From an uncultured Eubacteriales bacterium (lineage in GTDB: Bacteria; Bacillota; Clostridia; Oscillospirales; CAG-272): a stretch of 64,000 nucleotides of DNA. A program made the translations under genes and the position numbers. Of the stretch, positions 50,310-58,907 are shown in pieces. The DNA is taken from assembly GCA_934373635.1 (NCBI GenBank), contig CAKROZ010000005.1:40871-104870 (forward strand), written 5' to 3'. Positions within the stretch are counted from its first letter, which is position 1. The number at the start of each line of letters is the position of its first letter. The notes under the pieces were generated by a model, which saw only the letters and a list, made by a program, of their open reading frames with translations, made no database searches and was not told the origin of the DNA.

Positions 50310-53300
50310 ATGGGAAAGAGCATCTACACCTATTACAAAGAACGCCTGATCGAGATCGGCGGTAACAATAAGTGTCTGTATCTGAAAAGCATCGTCAGAA
50401 AAAGCGCCTACGACATCGGCCGCATCTTCGAAGGTCGGGACGGCAAGGTCGCGGAATTCGTGGATTTCCTCTTCACCGCGCACAAATATCCGCTGACGCT
50501 CATCTCGAACGGTGAGAAAAAAGAGATCCTCGAAAACCTCGATATTCAAAGTAAACTTGACAAAAAGCTCAAAGATGTTTCCCTTCTCTCCCCCGAAGAG
50601 CAGAAAAAGGCATCGCAGAAGAACGACAAGGTCCGCAGAGAAGAGACGGCGCACGCAATGGAGCTCGAGATCGGCAAGATCAAGGAGTTAAAGCGCGAGA
50701 TTGAGGACATCGAGCGGGAGACGGGACGCTATGAGCTGTATATCGGCTACCCCTTCGTATTCGGATCGATCCAGCAGGGACCGAAGCGCACGATGATCAA
50801 GGCGCCCCTGCTCCTCTTCCCCGTCAAGATCGAGCTCCCCGACGAGAACACGGCAGAGATCCGCTTCAACGAGGCGGAAAAGGTGCGAATCAACCCCGCG
50901 CTCATCTTTGCCTACGCGCAGTCGAAAAAGCTGAATATCGACAATCTCGAGCTGGAGTTCGACGATCTCGCCTCCTTCAAGTCGGTCAAGGCGGTGGCGG
51001 AATACCTCGCCGAGGCGCATATCCGCATCGACTGCTCCCACTCGAAGAACGTATACAATTACGACCGCTTCAAGGAGCCGGACGGGCGGGGCGGACTCTC
51101 GGTACGGTACGCCGCGGTGCTCGCACGCTTCCCTCTTTCCAATTCGATTTACAATGACTATTGCCTGCTCGAAAAAAAGAAGCTGACGAACGACCCGATC
51201 GAGGAGCTTCTCACGCCGCAGAGCCGCAGAATCCGTCATCTCTTCGGACGGTCGAAAAAGAAAAAGACCTGTGACGAGAACAGCTACAACGTGCGGATGC
51301 TCGACTACGCGCAGTCCGAGGTGGTGCGCAAGGTGGCGAGGAACGGCAACATGGTGATCTACGGTCCGCCCGGCACGGGTAAGTCGCAGACGATCGTCAA
51401 CATCATCACCGACGCGATCTGCAAAAAGAAAAAGGTGCTCGTCGTCTCGCAGAAGAAGGCGGCGCTCGACGTGGTATACAACCGTCTCGGTACGCTGAAC
51501 GAAAAGGCGATGTACCTGACCGACGAGACGAAGGAAAAGCAATTCTTCTACGAGCGGTGTCTGCTCGCGCATCAGAAGGATCAGATCGAGAGCCTTGTCG
51601 ACGTGTCGGCGCTCGAGCGGGAGTATGACGATCTGCAAAGCCGCATTGCCGCCGAAGTGCACACGCTCGAGACCATCTTCGATACGATGAACACGGTGCG
51701 CCCGTTCGGTCTTTCTCTCGCGCAGATGTATGCGTCGTCTTACGCGATCGCGAAGAACTCGAGCGAGTACGGCATCTACACGAACATGCTCGCGAACAAG
51801 AAGATCATGGCGCTCGACTATCGGGTGATGAGCGAGGCGCTGTTCGTCATCCGCTCGAAGAACCTCGAGGGACTTTACTACAACTACGTACAGGCGAAGG
51901 AGAAAAATCCCGTCATCGACCACATGCGGGAAGATCTCGATATTCTGACGCTGAGCGAGGTCAAGGGGCGGCTCGAGGACGTGCAGAAGTCCCGCAAGGG
52001 ACTCTTCAACACGGCGAAGCATCCCTACTACCGTCAGGTGCTCGCCTACTACTATGAGATCAAGGACGGGAAAAATCTCGACACCATCGTTCATATGGCA
52101 AAGCGGATCGGGAAGATCCACGACACGGATGCGGACATCCGCGCGGCGTTCCTCGACACCGCCGCCGCCATCGAGAGCTACGTTGCCGAATACGACTGCC
52201 TGCACCGCGTGCTGACGCCCGACGGGTATCTCGCCGTTATCGACAACATCCTGCGCGGGAACACCTCGTATATCCGCCACGTGCACGACGCGCTCGACAA
52301 CTACATTTCGATGCGCGACGTGAATAAGCTCCTCGAGTCGCTTGACGACACGAAGCTCGGCATCCTCAATTTCGCCTACGAGACGAGCAGGAGCTATCAG
52401 AATTACGAGGAGATCCTCGAGAAGCTTCTGATCCTGCGCATCTATCACGAAGTGCTTCGGTACGAAGAGGAATGTAAGGACGATCTCGGAAAAACCGTCG
52501 ATTTTGCAAACATTACTTCCCGCATCGAGAAGCTGAAAGAGCAACAGCTCGTGATCGCGAACAAGATCTGCTCGGGCAAGAACAGCCGCGAATACGACGC
52601 GCTTTACGAAAACGCGAAGAACAACAAGGATTTCCTCTACCAGATCTCGAAGAAGCAGAAATACTGGCCCATCCGCAAGACGATGGAGGTATACAGCGAC
52701 TTCGTTCTCGCGCTCTTCCCCTGCTGGCTTCTCTCCCCCGAAAACGTATCGACCTTCCTGCCCCTCATCAAGAACATGTTTGACATCGTGATCTTCGACG
52801 AGGCGTCGCAGGTATTCATCGAGAGCACGATCCCGACCATTTATCGCGGAAAGAACATCGTGGTGGCGGGAGACGCAAAGCAGCTCCGTCCCTCCGCGAC
52901 CTTCATGAAGCGGTATCTCGGCGGCGACCCCGACGCGCAGGACGACTATGCGGTGCAGGCGGCGCTCGAGGTAGACAGCCTTCTCGACCTCGCGGTCTCG
53001 CGCTACGAGAGCGCGAATCTGACCTACCATTACCGCAGTCGCTATCAGGAGCTGATCGCCTTCTCGAACAACGCCTTCTATACGGGCGAACTGCGCATCG
53101 CGCCGAACATCTCGCGCAATGTGGGCACCCGTCCGATCGAGCGCTACAAGGTCGCGGGCAAGTGGGTGGATCGCAAGAACGTCGTAGAGGCGAAAAAGGT
53201 GATCGATCTGCTCCGCGAGATCGCGAAGACGCGCAAGAACCGCGAGACGATCGGCATCATCACCTTCAACAGCGAACAACAATCCTGCATCGCCGACATG

Positions 53301-54068
53301 CTCGACCGTGAGGCGGCGCGCGACCCCGAATTCCGCTCCTTCCTCGTCGAAGAGACGCACCGCAAAGAAAACGGTGAGGATGTCAGCCTCTTCATCAAGA
53401 ACCTTGAAAACGTACAGGGCGACGAGCGGGACATCATCATCTTCTCCATCGGCTACGCGCCGAACGAGCTTGGGCGGGTGTACACGAATTTCGGTTCCCT
53501 GTCCGCCGAGGGGGGTGAGAACCGGCTGAACGTCGCGGTGACGCGTGCGAAGACGAAGGTCATCGTGGTGACGAGCATCGAGCCCGAGGATCTGAAGGTG
53601 GACACCTCGAAGAATCTCGGTCCGAAGCTGCTCGCGAAATATCTGCTCTATGTCCGTGCGGTATCGGCGGGCAATCAGAACGAAGTGAACGCCATTCTCT
53701 CCGAGCTCCACTCCGAGCCCCCGCATCCCGAAGGCGTGACCGATATCGCGTCGGTGACCGACCAGATGAAGGAACGGCTCGAAAAGCTCGGCTACGTGGT
53801 GGACACCGATCTCGGCAGCAATGCGGGAAAGATCTCTCTCGCCGTTTACAGCCCAAAAAAGGATCGTTACCTTGTGGGTGTCGAGCTCGACCTCGACGCT
53901 TACGCGACCTCCGACTCGGTGCTCGAGCGGGACGTTTACCGTCCGAGATTCCTCGAGTCGCGCGGTTGGACGCTCCTTCGTGTCTGGTGCCGCGACTTCT
54001 GGCTCTCCCCTGCGAAGGTCATTCGTTCTATCGTTTCGGCAATCGAAAAAGCAGAAAAAGCAACGTAA
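50310..54068 (+). CDS. Upf1-like SF1 helicase with C-terminal PD-(D/E)XK nuclease domain
   Basis: A 1252-residue helicase-nuclease. Residues ~1-340 are an N-terminal region with a coiled segment (~110-145). Then come Walker A YGPPGTGKSQT (~352), motif II VIFDEASQVFIE (~828), motif III VAGDAKQLRPS (~853), motif IV LTYHYRSRYQELIAF, motif V GDERDIIIFSIGY and motif VI RLNVAVTRAKTKV (~1074). The last ~80 residues match an MTES_1575-type restriction-endonuclease fold: ISLAVYSPKKDRYLVGVELD with catalytic acids, and the W-x-R-x-W end WTLLRVWCRDFWLSP. Large SF1 helicase-nuclease fusions recur among phage-defence proteins, so defence is a reasonable inference, though DNA repair is possible. It is monocistronic with a long leader and strong terminator. 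Confidence 0.9.
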   Translation: MGKSIYTYYKERLIEIGGNNKCLYLKSIVRKSAYDIGRIFEGRDGKVAEFVDFLFTAHKYPLTLISNGEKKEILENLDIQSKLDKKLKDVSLLSPEEQKKASQKNDKVRREETAHAMELEIGKIKELKREIEDIERETGRYELYIGYPFVFGSIQQGPKRTMIKAPLLLFPVKIELPDENTAEIRFNEAEKVRINPALIFAYAQSKKLNIDNLELEFDDLASFKSVKAVAEYLAEAHIRIDCSHSKNVYNYDRFKEPDGRGGLSVRYAAVLARFPLSNSIYNDYCLLEKKKLTNDPIEELLTPQSRRIRHLFGRSKKKKTCDENSYNVRMLDYAQSEVVRKVARNGNMVIYGPPGTGKSQTIVNIITDAICKKKKVLVVSQKKAALDVVYNRLGTLNEKAMYLTDETKEKQFFYERCLLAHQKDQIESLVDVSALEREYDDLQSRIAAEVHTLETIFDTMNTVRPFGLSLAQMYASSYAIAKNSSEYGIYTNMLANKKIMALDYRVMSEALFVIRSKNLEGLYYNYVQAKEKNPVIDHMREDLDILTLSEVKGRLEDVQKSRKGLFNTAKHPYYRQVLAYYYEIKDGKNLDTIVHMAKRIGKIHDTDADIRAAFLDTAAAIESYVAEYDCLHRVLTPDGYLAVIDNILRGNTSYIRHVHDALDNYISMRDVNKLLESLDDTKLGILNFAYETSRSYQNYEEILEKLLILRIYHEVLRYEEECKDDLGKTVDFANITSRIEKLKEQQLVIANKICSGKNSREYDALYENAKNNKDFLYQISKKQKYWPIRKTMEVYSDFVLALFPCWLLSPENVSTFLPLIKNMFDIVIFDEASQVFIESTIPTIYRGKNIVVAGDAKQLRPSATFMKRYLGGDPDAQDDYAVQAALEVDSLLDLAVSRYESANLTYHYRSRYQELIAFSNNAFYTGELRIAPNISRNVGTRPIERYKVAGKWVDRKNVVEAKKVIDLLREIAKTRKNRETIGIITFNSEQQSCIADMLDREAARDPEFRSFLVEETHRKENGEDVSLFIKNLENVQGDERDIIIFSIGYAPNELGRVYTNFGSLSAEGGENRLNVAVTRAKTKVIVVTSIEPEDLKVDTSKNLGPKLLAKYLLYVRAVSAGNQNEVNAILSELHSEPPHPEGVTDIASVTDQMKERLEKLGYVVDTDLGSNAGKISLAVYSPKKDRYLVGVELDLDAYATSDSVLERDVYRPRFLESRGWTLLRVWCRDFWLSPAKVIRSIVSAIEKAEKAT

Positions 54069-54070
54069 TA

Positions 54071-54120
54071 TTTACAAACCGCGCCGTTTTCCGAAATCGG
54101 AAAGCGGCGCGGTTTGTAAA
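54071..54120 (+). terminator. Near-perfect 50-nt palindromic terminator after the helicase
   Basis: TTTACAAACCGCGCCG and its complement flank a smaller CCGA/TCGG stem, so it can work in either direction. Confidence 0.85.
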
Positions 54121-54125
54121 TAAAT

Positions 54126-54158
54126 GAAGAATCATGAATTATGGATTAAGAATTATGG
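54126..54158. repeat. AT-rich dispersed repeat, copy 8
   Basis: GAAGAATCATGAATTATGGATT followed by AAGAATTATGG, slightly degenerate. Confidence 0.6.
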
Positions 54159-54300
54159 TGAGAAATCGTGCGGAAATTGCTTTTTGGTGAGGTAGGGAGG
54201 TAAGCCGTGCCTTTTTTCTTTTTTTATCGGTGTTTGAAGGGCGGCGATGATGCTTTTTTCGGCGGGTTGCCGATTTTTTGCAGGGGATCTTCGCCCGCGG

Positions 54301-54804
54301 TCACTCTTCCGACTTTGTTGTTTTTTCCGCCGAGGGGAAGAGGTTGTAGACTCTTTTCCCGAGTCTTGCGGCAGCGCGGAGGGTCTGTGCGGCGCCGCTC
54401 CGCTCATGCCCGACGTAAGCGATCAGGAGATCACCGCGTTCGGCGAGGGCAAGGTTACGAAGGCGCATACAATCCTTGGTATAGGCATCGGCGAAATATT
54501 GCACCTCGTCCGCCTGTCCGAGAATCCACTCATACTCGGCGCGTCCGTGTGCGCTCCACGCTTTTGCCTGATCGAGACAGGGGAGGAGCAGAACGAGACG
54601 GACGTCGCGATGGGTCACGCGGAAGGAGATCACGGCGCGGGCGGCATAGGTATCGAAGCCGAGGGCGCCCCCGGCATAAAAGGTGCGACACCCTTCCCCG
54701 TAGGCATAGGCGACCGCGCGGGAAAGCAGGTCGGAGAGCGTCGCAAGATGGGCGACGGGAATGGTACGGTGTCCGGTGAAGGAACAGGTCAGACTATCTT
54801 GCAC
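54301..54804 (-). CDS. SLOG-family protein (DUF1273/YpsA-like)
   Basis: 167 residues with a Rossmann-like SLOG fold. It opens with CSFTGHRTIP, then TFYAGGALGFDTYAARAV, and ends in LLIAYVGHERSGAAQTL. SLOG proteins bind nucleotides or nucleotide-derived signals and often act in stress or defence; the YpsA group affects cell division in Bacillus. Which ligand this one binds is unknown. It has its own promoter (54966-54994) and a ~150-nt leader with a hairpin similar to that of hprK. Confidence 0.85.
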   Translation of the reverse strand: MQDSLTCSFTGHRTIPVAHLATLSDLLSRAVAYAYGEGCRTFYAGGALGFDTYAARAVISFRVTHRDVRLVLLLPCLDQAKAWSAHGRAEYEWILGQADEVQYFADAYTKDCMRLRNLALAERGDLLIAYVGHERSGAAQTLRAAARLGKRVYNLFPSAEKTTKSEE

Positions 54805-54932
54805 GGGGGTCTCCTCTCATGTTTTTTTCTGTCTTTTTTTATGATAACCAAAAGCACGACAAACTTAAATTTTGTCGGAGGTGTCGCTTTTGTTTTGCTT
54901 TCGCCGGCTCGCCGTTTCGGGCGGGGCATCGA

Positions 54933-54960
54933 GCTTGAAAGCCTTTGCGACAGGCTTTCA
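54933..54960 (-). promoter_or_regulatory. Leader hairpin shared with hprK, SLOG copy
   Basis: Minus strand GAAAGCC, 9-nt loop TGTCGCAAA, GGCTTTCAAGC, starting at about +1 of the predicted transcript. A very similar hairpin lies at the start of the hprK transcript (58843-58874). Confidence 0.6.
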
Positions 54961-54965
54961 TTTGT

Positions 54966-54994
54966 ATTATATCACGGGAGAGGGTGCAAGTCAA
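54966..54994 (-). promoter_or_regulatory. Sigma-A promoter for the SLOG gene
   Basis: Minus strand TTGACT, 17-nt spacer, TATAAT. The gap 54805-55146 holds this promoter and leader and nothing else I can support. Confidence 0.85.
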
Positions 54995-55146
54995 GCGGTG
55001 AGAGGAATTTCGGCTCTTTGTCCGCGGTTCTGTTTCCGTGGGAATGTGAGTGTACTCCGCGCGGGGGGTGCCCGAGAATTTACGCTCGGTCGTCACATCC
55101 CTTCCCGCGCAAATGCGAGCATTCAAGACGAGGGGTGTCCGAGAGG

Positions 55147-56673
55147 TTACGCGCGGCCCCCGCTCTCCCCTTCTTTCCGACGGCGGAGAGAGAGGAGCCT
55201 TTCCGCACTCAGGGTAAAGGCGATAAAGACGGACGCGGCGAACAGGATCTTCATCGCGAGCCAGAAGCCGCCCGTCGCCTGCCCGTTCATGACGAAGAGG
55301 GTCTTTGAGAGCATGACGGAGAGCGAGGCGGCGAGAAGCGGGAGAAGAAAGGAGCGGACGGGGTGCAGGGGGAAACGGATTCTCTTTCGCAGGCGAAGAT
55401 AGGACAACAGGAAGTTATAGCTCTCCATCGCGATGATCACGACGCCGTAGCCGCGGATGCCCATCTGCGGCAGGAGGAAAAAGACGAGAACGACCGAGAG
55501 GAAGGAATCGGAGATGTTGACCCACATGGAATAGACGTGCTCGCCGATGCCCTTGAGGATGGAGTCGGTCACGTGGTCGAGGTACATGAGGGGGACGACG
55601 GGAGCGAGAAAGGCGATATAGACCCCCGCCTCATAGGAGCGGTAGATCACGTAGCCGAGCTCCTCCGAAAACAGGAGCAAAAACGCCGACACGCCGACGG
55701 CAAAGGTGAGGGTGAGATGATAGGCTTCCTCGGCGATCCTGCTCATGCGGGCGGTATCCTTCGCGGCGAAGCACTCGGAGAATTCCGGCACAAGAAGCCC
55801 CGAAAAGGAGGTCAGGGGCGCCATCGGAAAGAGGATCATCGGCAGAGCCATACCATGCAGGATGCCGTAGGACGCAAGCGCCTCGGAGCGGGTATCTCCC
55901 CGCTTTTGCAAGCGCTTCGGGATCAGGACATGCTCCACGGTCAGAAGTGCCGAGCGAAGATAGGCGGACACGGCGAGGGGAAACGCCATCCCCGCGACGG
56001 CGGGCATTTCCCGCGATTTTCCGTCCGCGCTCTCGTGACGGCGCTCGGCGAAAAACTGGAGAAGAAGGACGAGGAAGGCGACGGCATCGGTCAGAACCGA
56101 GCAAAGAGAAAGAGCGAAGCAGGCGCTCTCGGCACCGAGGGCGGCGCTCTTTGTCACGATGGCGAGGGTGAGAAGAATTTTCACGCCTTGGGCGATCACC
56201 TGCGTCGCGGCATTTCTCGCGACGCGGCGGACACCGACGAAGTAGCCCGAAAAGATCGCGCAAAGAGCGCTCGGGACAAGGGAAAGGGACAAAAGGCGAA
56301 TGGAGCGCACCGCGCGGGCGTCTCCGAGAACGCGGATGCCGAGCGGCGGCGCGAAAAAGAAGAGCACCGCCGTCGCGGTCACGCTGAAAAAGAGAGCATA
56401 GGCTACGGCGGCGTGGAGAATCCCGCCGACCCGCTCCCGCCTTCCCTCTCCGATGGCGGCGGCGACGAGCTTCGTCACCGTAAGGCTGACGCCCGAGGTC
56501 GCGAAGGTGACGGCGAAGTTATAGAGCGTCATGATCAGGGTGAACAGCCCGATGCCCTCGGCGCCCACCGTCTTGGTGACGAAGGCACCGAAGAACAAAG
56601 ACACCGCGCGGGCAGACAGTGCGACGGCGGTCAACAGCAGACCGTTTGCGAGAAAGCGTTTTCTACGGCTCAT
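55147..56673 (-). CDS. SpoVB/MurJ-like polysaccharide flippase
   Basis: 508-residue membrane protein of the MOP superfamily with ~14 TMs. It opens MSRRKRFLANGLLLTAVALS, with ARAVSLFFGAFVTKTVGAEG and GIGLFTLIMTLYNFAVTFA typical of SpoVB relatives. The start ATG 56673 has GGAGGGCGG upstream. It may flip lipid-linked envelope precursors; whether it is tied to sporulation is unknown since no other spo gene is here. Confidence 0.88.
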   Translation of the reverse strand: MSRRKRFLANGLLLTAVALSARAVSLFFGAFVTKTVGAEGIGLFTLIMTLYNFAVTFATSGVSLTVTKLVAAAIGEGRRERVGGILHAAVAYALFFSVTATAVLFFFAPPLGIRVLGDARAVRSIRLLSLSLVPSALCAIFSGYFVGVRRVARNAATQVIAQGVKILLTLAIVTKSAALGAESACFALSLCSVLTDAVAFLVLLLQFFAERRHESADGKSREMPAVAGMAFPLAVSAYLRSALLTVEHVLIPKRLQKRGDTRSEALASYGILHGMALPMILFPMAPLTSFSGLLVPEFSECFAAKDTARMSRIAEEAYHLTLTFAVGVSAFLLLFSEELGYVIYRSYEAGVYIAFLAPVVPLMYLDHVTDSILKGIGEHVYSMWVNISDSFLSVVLVFFLLPQMGIRGYGVVIIAMESYNFLLSYLRLRKRIRFPLHPVRSFLLPLLAASLSVMLSKTLFVMNGQATGGFWLAMKILFAASVFIAFTLSAERLLSLRRRKEGESGGRA

Positions 56674-56745
56674 ACCGCCCTCCGATCTCGTTTTTGAGAT
56701 TCCCCGACGGGGACTCTCTCCACTATATGCGACTCGCGCGGGAAA

Positions 56746-56818
56746 ACATTCCGAAAAGAAAACGCCCGAAGCCGTTTCGGTCCGTATGCGGCTTCGGGTG
56801 CGTTGTATATCGGAATGT
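56746..56818 (-). terminator. Terminator after the phosphorylase gene
   Basis: Nested stem: ACATTCCGA pairs with TCGGAATGT, and inside it CGCCCGAAGCCG pairs with CGGCTTCGGG-GCG, with T-rich sequence between the inner and outer arms on the minus strand. Confidence 0.7.
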
Positions 56819-56819
56819 T

Positions 56820-56923
56820 TCAATCGAGGTCGTGGGTAAGGGCGCCTCTTGCGTAAAGGATCGCCCGTATCGACTGTGCGGGAACATCGGAGAGGGCGCG
56901 ATCTTCCTTGACGGCAAGCAACT
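56820..56923 (-). other. Short open reading frame after the phosphorylase, possibly coding
   Basis: Frame ending in VPAQSIRAILYARGALTHDL before a stop at 56820, just past the phosphorylase stop. The amino-acid make-up looks natural but I find no start with a ribosome site; a TTG near 56921 is the only candidate. It could be a small peptide or a chance frame. Confidence 0.25.
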
Positions 56924-56935
56924 CGACATGTTTTC

Positions 56936-57697
56936 TTAAAAAAGCGTCTTTGCAAGCCCGAGGGCGAGGTCGAAAAGGTCTTGCTGCTTTTTCTTTTCCT
57001 TTTCCCCACCGAGATCGCCCGTCTCCCATGTGACTCCGAGAATGTCACCGCCGAAGAAGAAGGTATAGAGCTCGAGCCCGACGGCGTTCGCCACCGCCTC
57101 GAGTCCCGCCGCCTCCATCTCGACGGAGATACAGCCCTCCGTCCTGTGGCGTGCGACATTTTTCTCGGTTTCCCGATAGATCGCGTCGGTCGTCCAGTTC
57201 CGCCCCGCGAGATAGGGGACCTGTTTTTCGGCAAAATAGCGTTCGACCGTCCCGCTGTTTTTCATGCTTATGGCATCGGCGGGCGGGGCGTAGTGATAGG
57301 AGAGCCCTTCGTCACGATAGGAGGACGTGGGGACGAGAATCTTCCCCCGCGCACGCTCGGGTTCCAGAACCCCGCAGCTGCCGAAGACGATGAAGTGCCG
57401 CGCGCCCGTGAGCGCGCTCACCTCCGTGAGGATGGCGCCCGCGGCGGGGGCACCGATCGGGCTCATATAAAAGAGGAGATTCTTCCCCTCCGAGGAAAAG
57501 CGGTAGATCGGGATTTCGCCGTTCGCGGTGAATGCCGCCGCGACCTTCGTCGGGGCATACGCCGCGAGGACCTTTTCCGTCACCTTCCGGTGAAAGGTAA
57601 CGATGCAGACGTCGGCGATCTTCTCCCGTTTGCCGTAAAGATTTTCGGGGCTGAAAAGGGGCTTCCCCTTCGGGTCGTATTCGTCAAGGATGCTCAT
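56936..57697 (-). CDS. Nucleoside phosphorylase (PNP_UDP_1 family)
   Basis: 253-residue phosphorylase of purine or uridine nucleosides, cleaving to base plus ribose-1-phosphate. Seen are SPIGAPAAGAILTEVSAL with the phosphate-contact region, HFIVFGSCGVLEPE with the GS-G motif and the active-site stretch GCISVEMEAAGLEAVANA (nucleoside-binding Met-Glu). Specificity cannot be told; uridine phosphorylase-like is most likely by motif. It is read leftward after hprK. Confidence 0.85.
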   Translation of the reverse strand: MSILDEYDPKGKPLFSPENLYGKREKIADVCIVTFHRKVTEKVLAAYAPTKVAAAFTANGEIPIYRFSSEGKNLLFYMSPIGAPAAGAILTEVSALTGARHFIVFGSCGVLEPERARGKILVPTSSYRDEGLSYHYAPPADAISMKNSGTVERYFAEKQVPYLAGRNWTTDAIYRETEKNVARHRTEGCISVEMEAAGLEAVANAVGLELYTFFFGGDILGVTWETGDLGGEKEKKKQQDLFDLALGLAKTLF

Positions 57698-57730
57698 TTT
57701 CCGTCCTTTCCCGCCCTTTTGTAAGGCGAT

Positions 57731-57758
57731 GCCCCCGCGCCTTTCGGAGAGCGGGGGC
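57731..57758 (-). terminator. GC-rich hairpin after hprK, weak terminator
   Basis: GCCCCCGC pairs with GCGGGGGC around a 12-nt loop; no good T-tract on the minus strand, so efficiency is doubtful. Confidence 0.45.
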
Positions 57759-57770
57759 GATTTTGTTCGA

Positions 57771-58703
57771 TCATTCGCGCGCCATGGATTCCATCAGCCG
57801 CTTATTGAATTCGGCGGCGGTGTTATAGCCCATGCGCTTTTGACGGTTGTTCATGGCGGCGACCTCAATGACGACCGAGAGATTTCGTCCCGGGGAAACG
57901 GGGATCAGGATGGTCGGCACCTCGATGCCGAGGATGTTGGTCGTCTCCTCCTCGAGCCCGAGGCGGTCATACATTTTTCCCTGATGCCACGGCTCGAGAT
58001 TGATGACGAGATCGATCTTCTCGGTCTCCTTGATGGCGCCCATACCGAAGAGGCGGCGGACGTCGACGATGCCGATGCCGCGAAGCTCGACATAGTGGCG
58101 GATGAGATCGGGGGCGCGCCCGACAAGGGTGGTGGCGGAGACCTTCTTGATCTCCACGGCGTCGTCGGCGATGAGACGATGCCCGCGCTTGATGAGCTCG
58201 ATGGCGGTCTCACTCTTTCCGACGCCCGAATCGCCGAGCAACAGAATTCCCTCTCCGTAGACCTCGACCAAAACGCCGTGGCGCGTGATGCGCGGTCCGA
58301 GCTGAACGTTCAGATAGGCGATAAGTGCCGCCATAAAGTCGGAGGTGCGCTCCTCGGTGCGAAGGATCGGCACATGATATTTCTCCGCGATGGCAACGGT
58401 GTCTGCCGAGACATCGATCGATGTGGTGACGATCACACCGCTCGGCTTGGAGCGGAAGAAATCCTCGAGACGGCGGGAGCGCTCTTCCTTCGGAAGTTGG
58501 GAGACGAAGAGGTTCTCCACTTTTCCGATGATCTGGAGGCGCGCCTGTTCATAATGGTCATAGAAGCCGACCATCTGAAGTCCCGGGCGGTTGACCCTCG
58601 AGCAGGTGACGAAAATATTCTCGGGCAGATCGGGCAGATAGATGGTCTCGAGGTGGAATTCCTCGATGATCTTCTCCATGGATATTTTATAGGTTTCTTC
58701 CAT
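57771..58703 (-). CDS. hprK: HPr kinase/phosphorylase
   Basis: Phosphorylates or dephosphorylates HPr at Ser46, the signal for CcpA carbon-catabolite control. 310 residues, standard length. The Walker A is GDSGVGKSETAIELI, the K/P signature is DIRRLFGMGAI-like (VDVRRLFGMGAIKETEKIDL) and the N-terminal domain has TCSRVNRPGLQM. It has its own promoter 180 nt upstream and a structured leader. No ptsH or ccpA is in the window. Confidence 0.95.
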   Translation of the reverse strand: MEETYKISMEKIIEEFHLETIYLPDLPENIFVTCSRVNRPGLQMVGFYDHYEQARLQIIGKVENLFVSQLPKEERSRRLEDFFRSKPSGVIVTTSIDVSADTVAIAEKYHVPILRTEERTSDFMAALIAYLNVQLGPRITRHGVLVEVYGEGILLLGDSGVGKSETAIELIKRGHRLIADDAVEIKKVSATTLVGRAPDLIRHYVELRGIGIVDVRRLFGMGAIKETEKIDLVINLEPWHQGKMYDRLGLEEETTNILGIEVPTILIPVSPGRNLSVVIEVAAMNNRQKRMGYNTAAEFNKRLMESMARE

Positions 58704-58842
58704 ATGCTTCTCCTATCAGATATGTCGGCATGGTTTCTTACCGCTATCATAACGTGACACGGCTTACAAAAATAAATTTTGTATTGCATTCGCAATATGT
58801 TCTTTGCTGAACGCAAATAGCAGCCGTTCGTTGAAATATTGC

Positions 58843-58874
58843 GCTTGAAAACCCTTGCAAGCAAGTTTTCTCGC
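58843..58874 (-). promoter_or_regulatory. Leader hairpin shared with the SLOG gene, hprK copy
   Basis: Minus strand GAAAAC-TTGCTTGCAAGG-GTTTTCAAGCGC, beginning at about +1. It aligns with the SLOG leader as GAAAxCyTG...CAArGGyTTTCAAGC. Confidence 0.6.
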
Positions 58875-58878
58875 TTAT

Positions 58879-58907
58879 ATTATAGCACATCGGGGTGTTC
58901 TTGGCAA
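58879..58907 (-). promoter_or_regulatory. Sigma-A promoter for hprK
   Basis: Minus strand TTGCCA, 17-nt spacer, TATAAT with a TGC extended element. It lies within the 3' end of rlmA. Confidence 0.8.

Noticed and set aside
50688..53726. 1012-codon frame antisense to the helicase
   Set aside because: A mirror of strong codon bias in the helicase gene, with no motifs.
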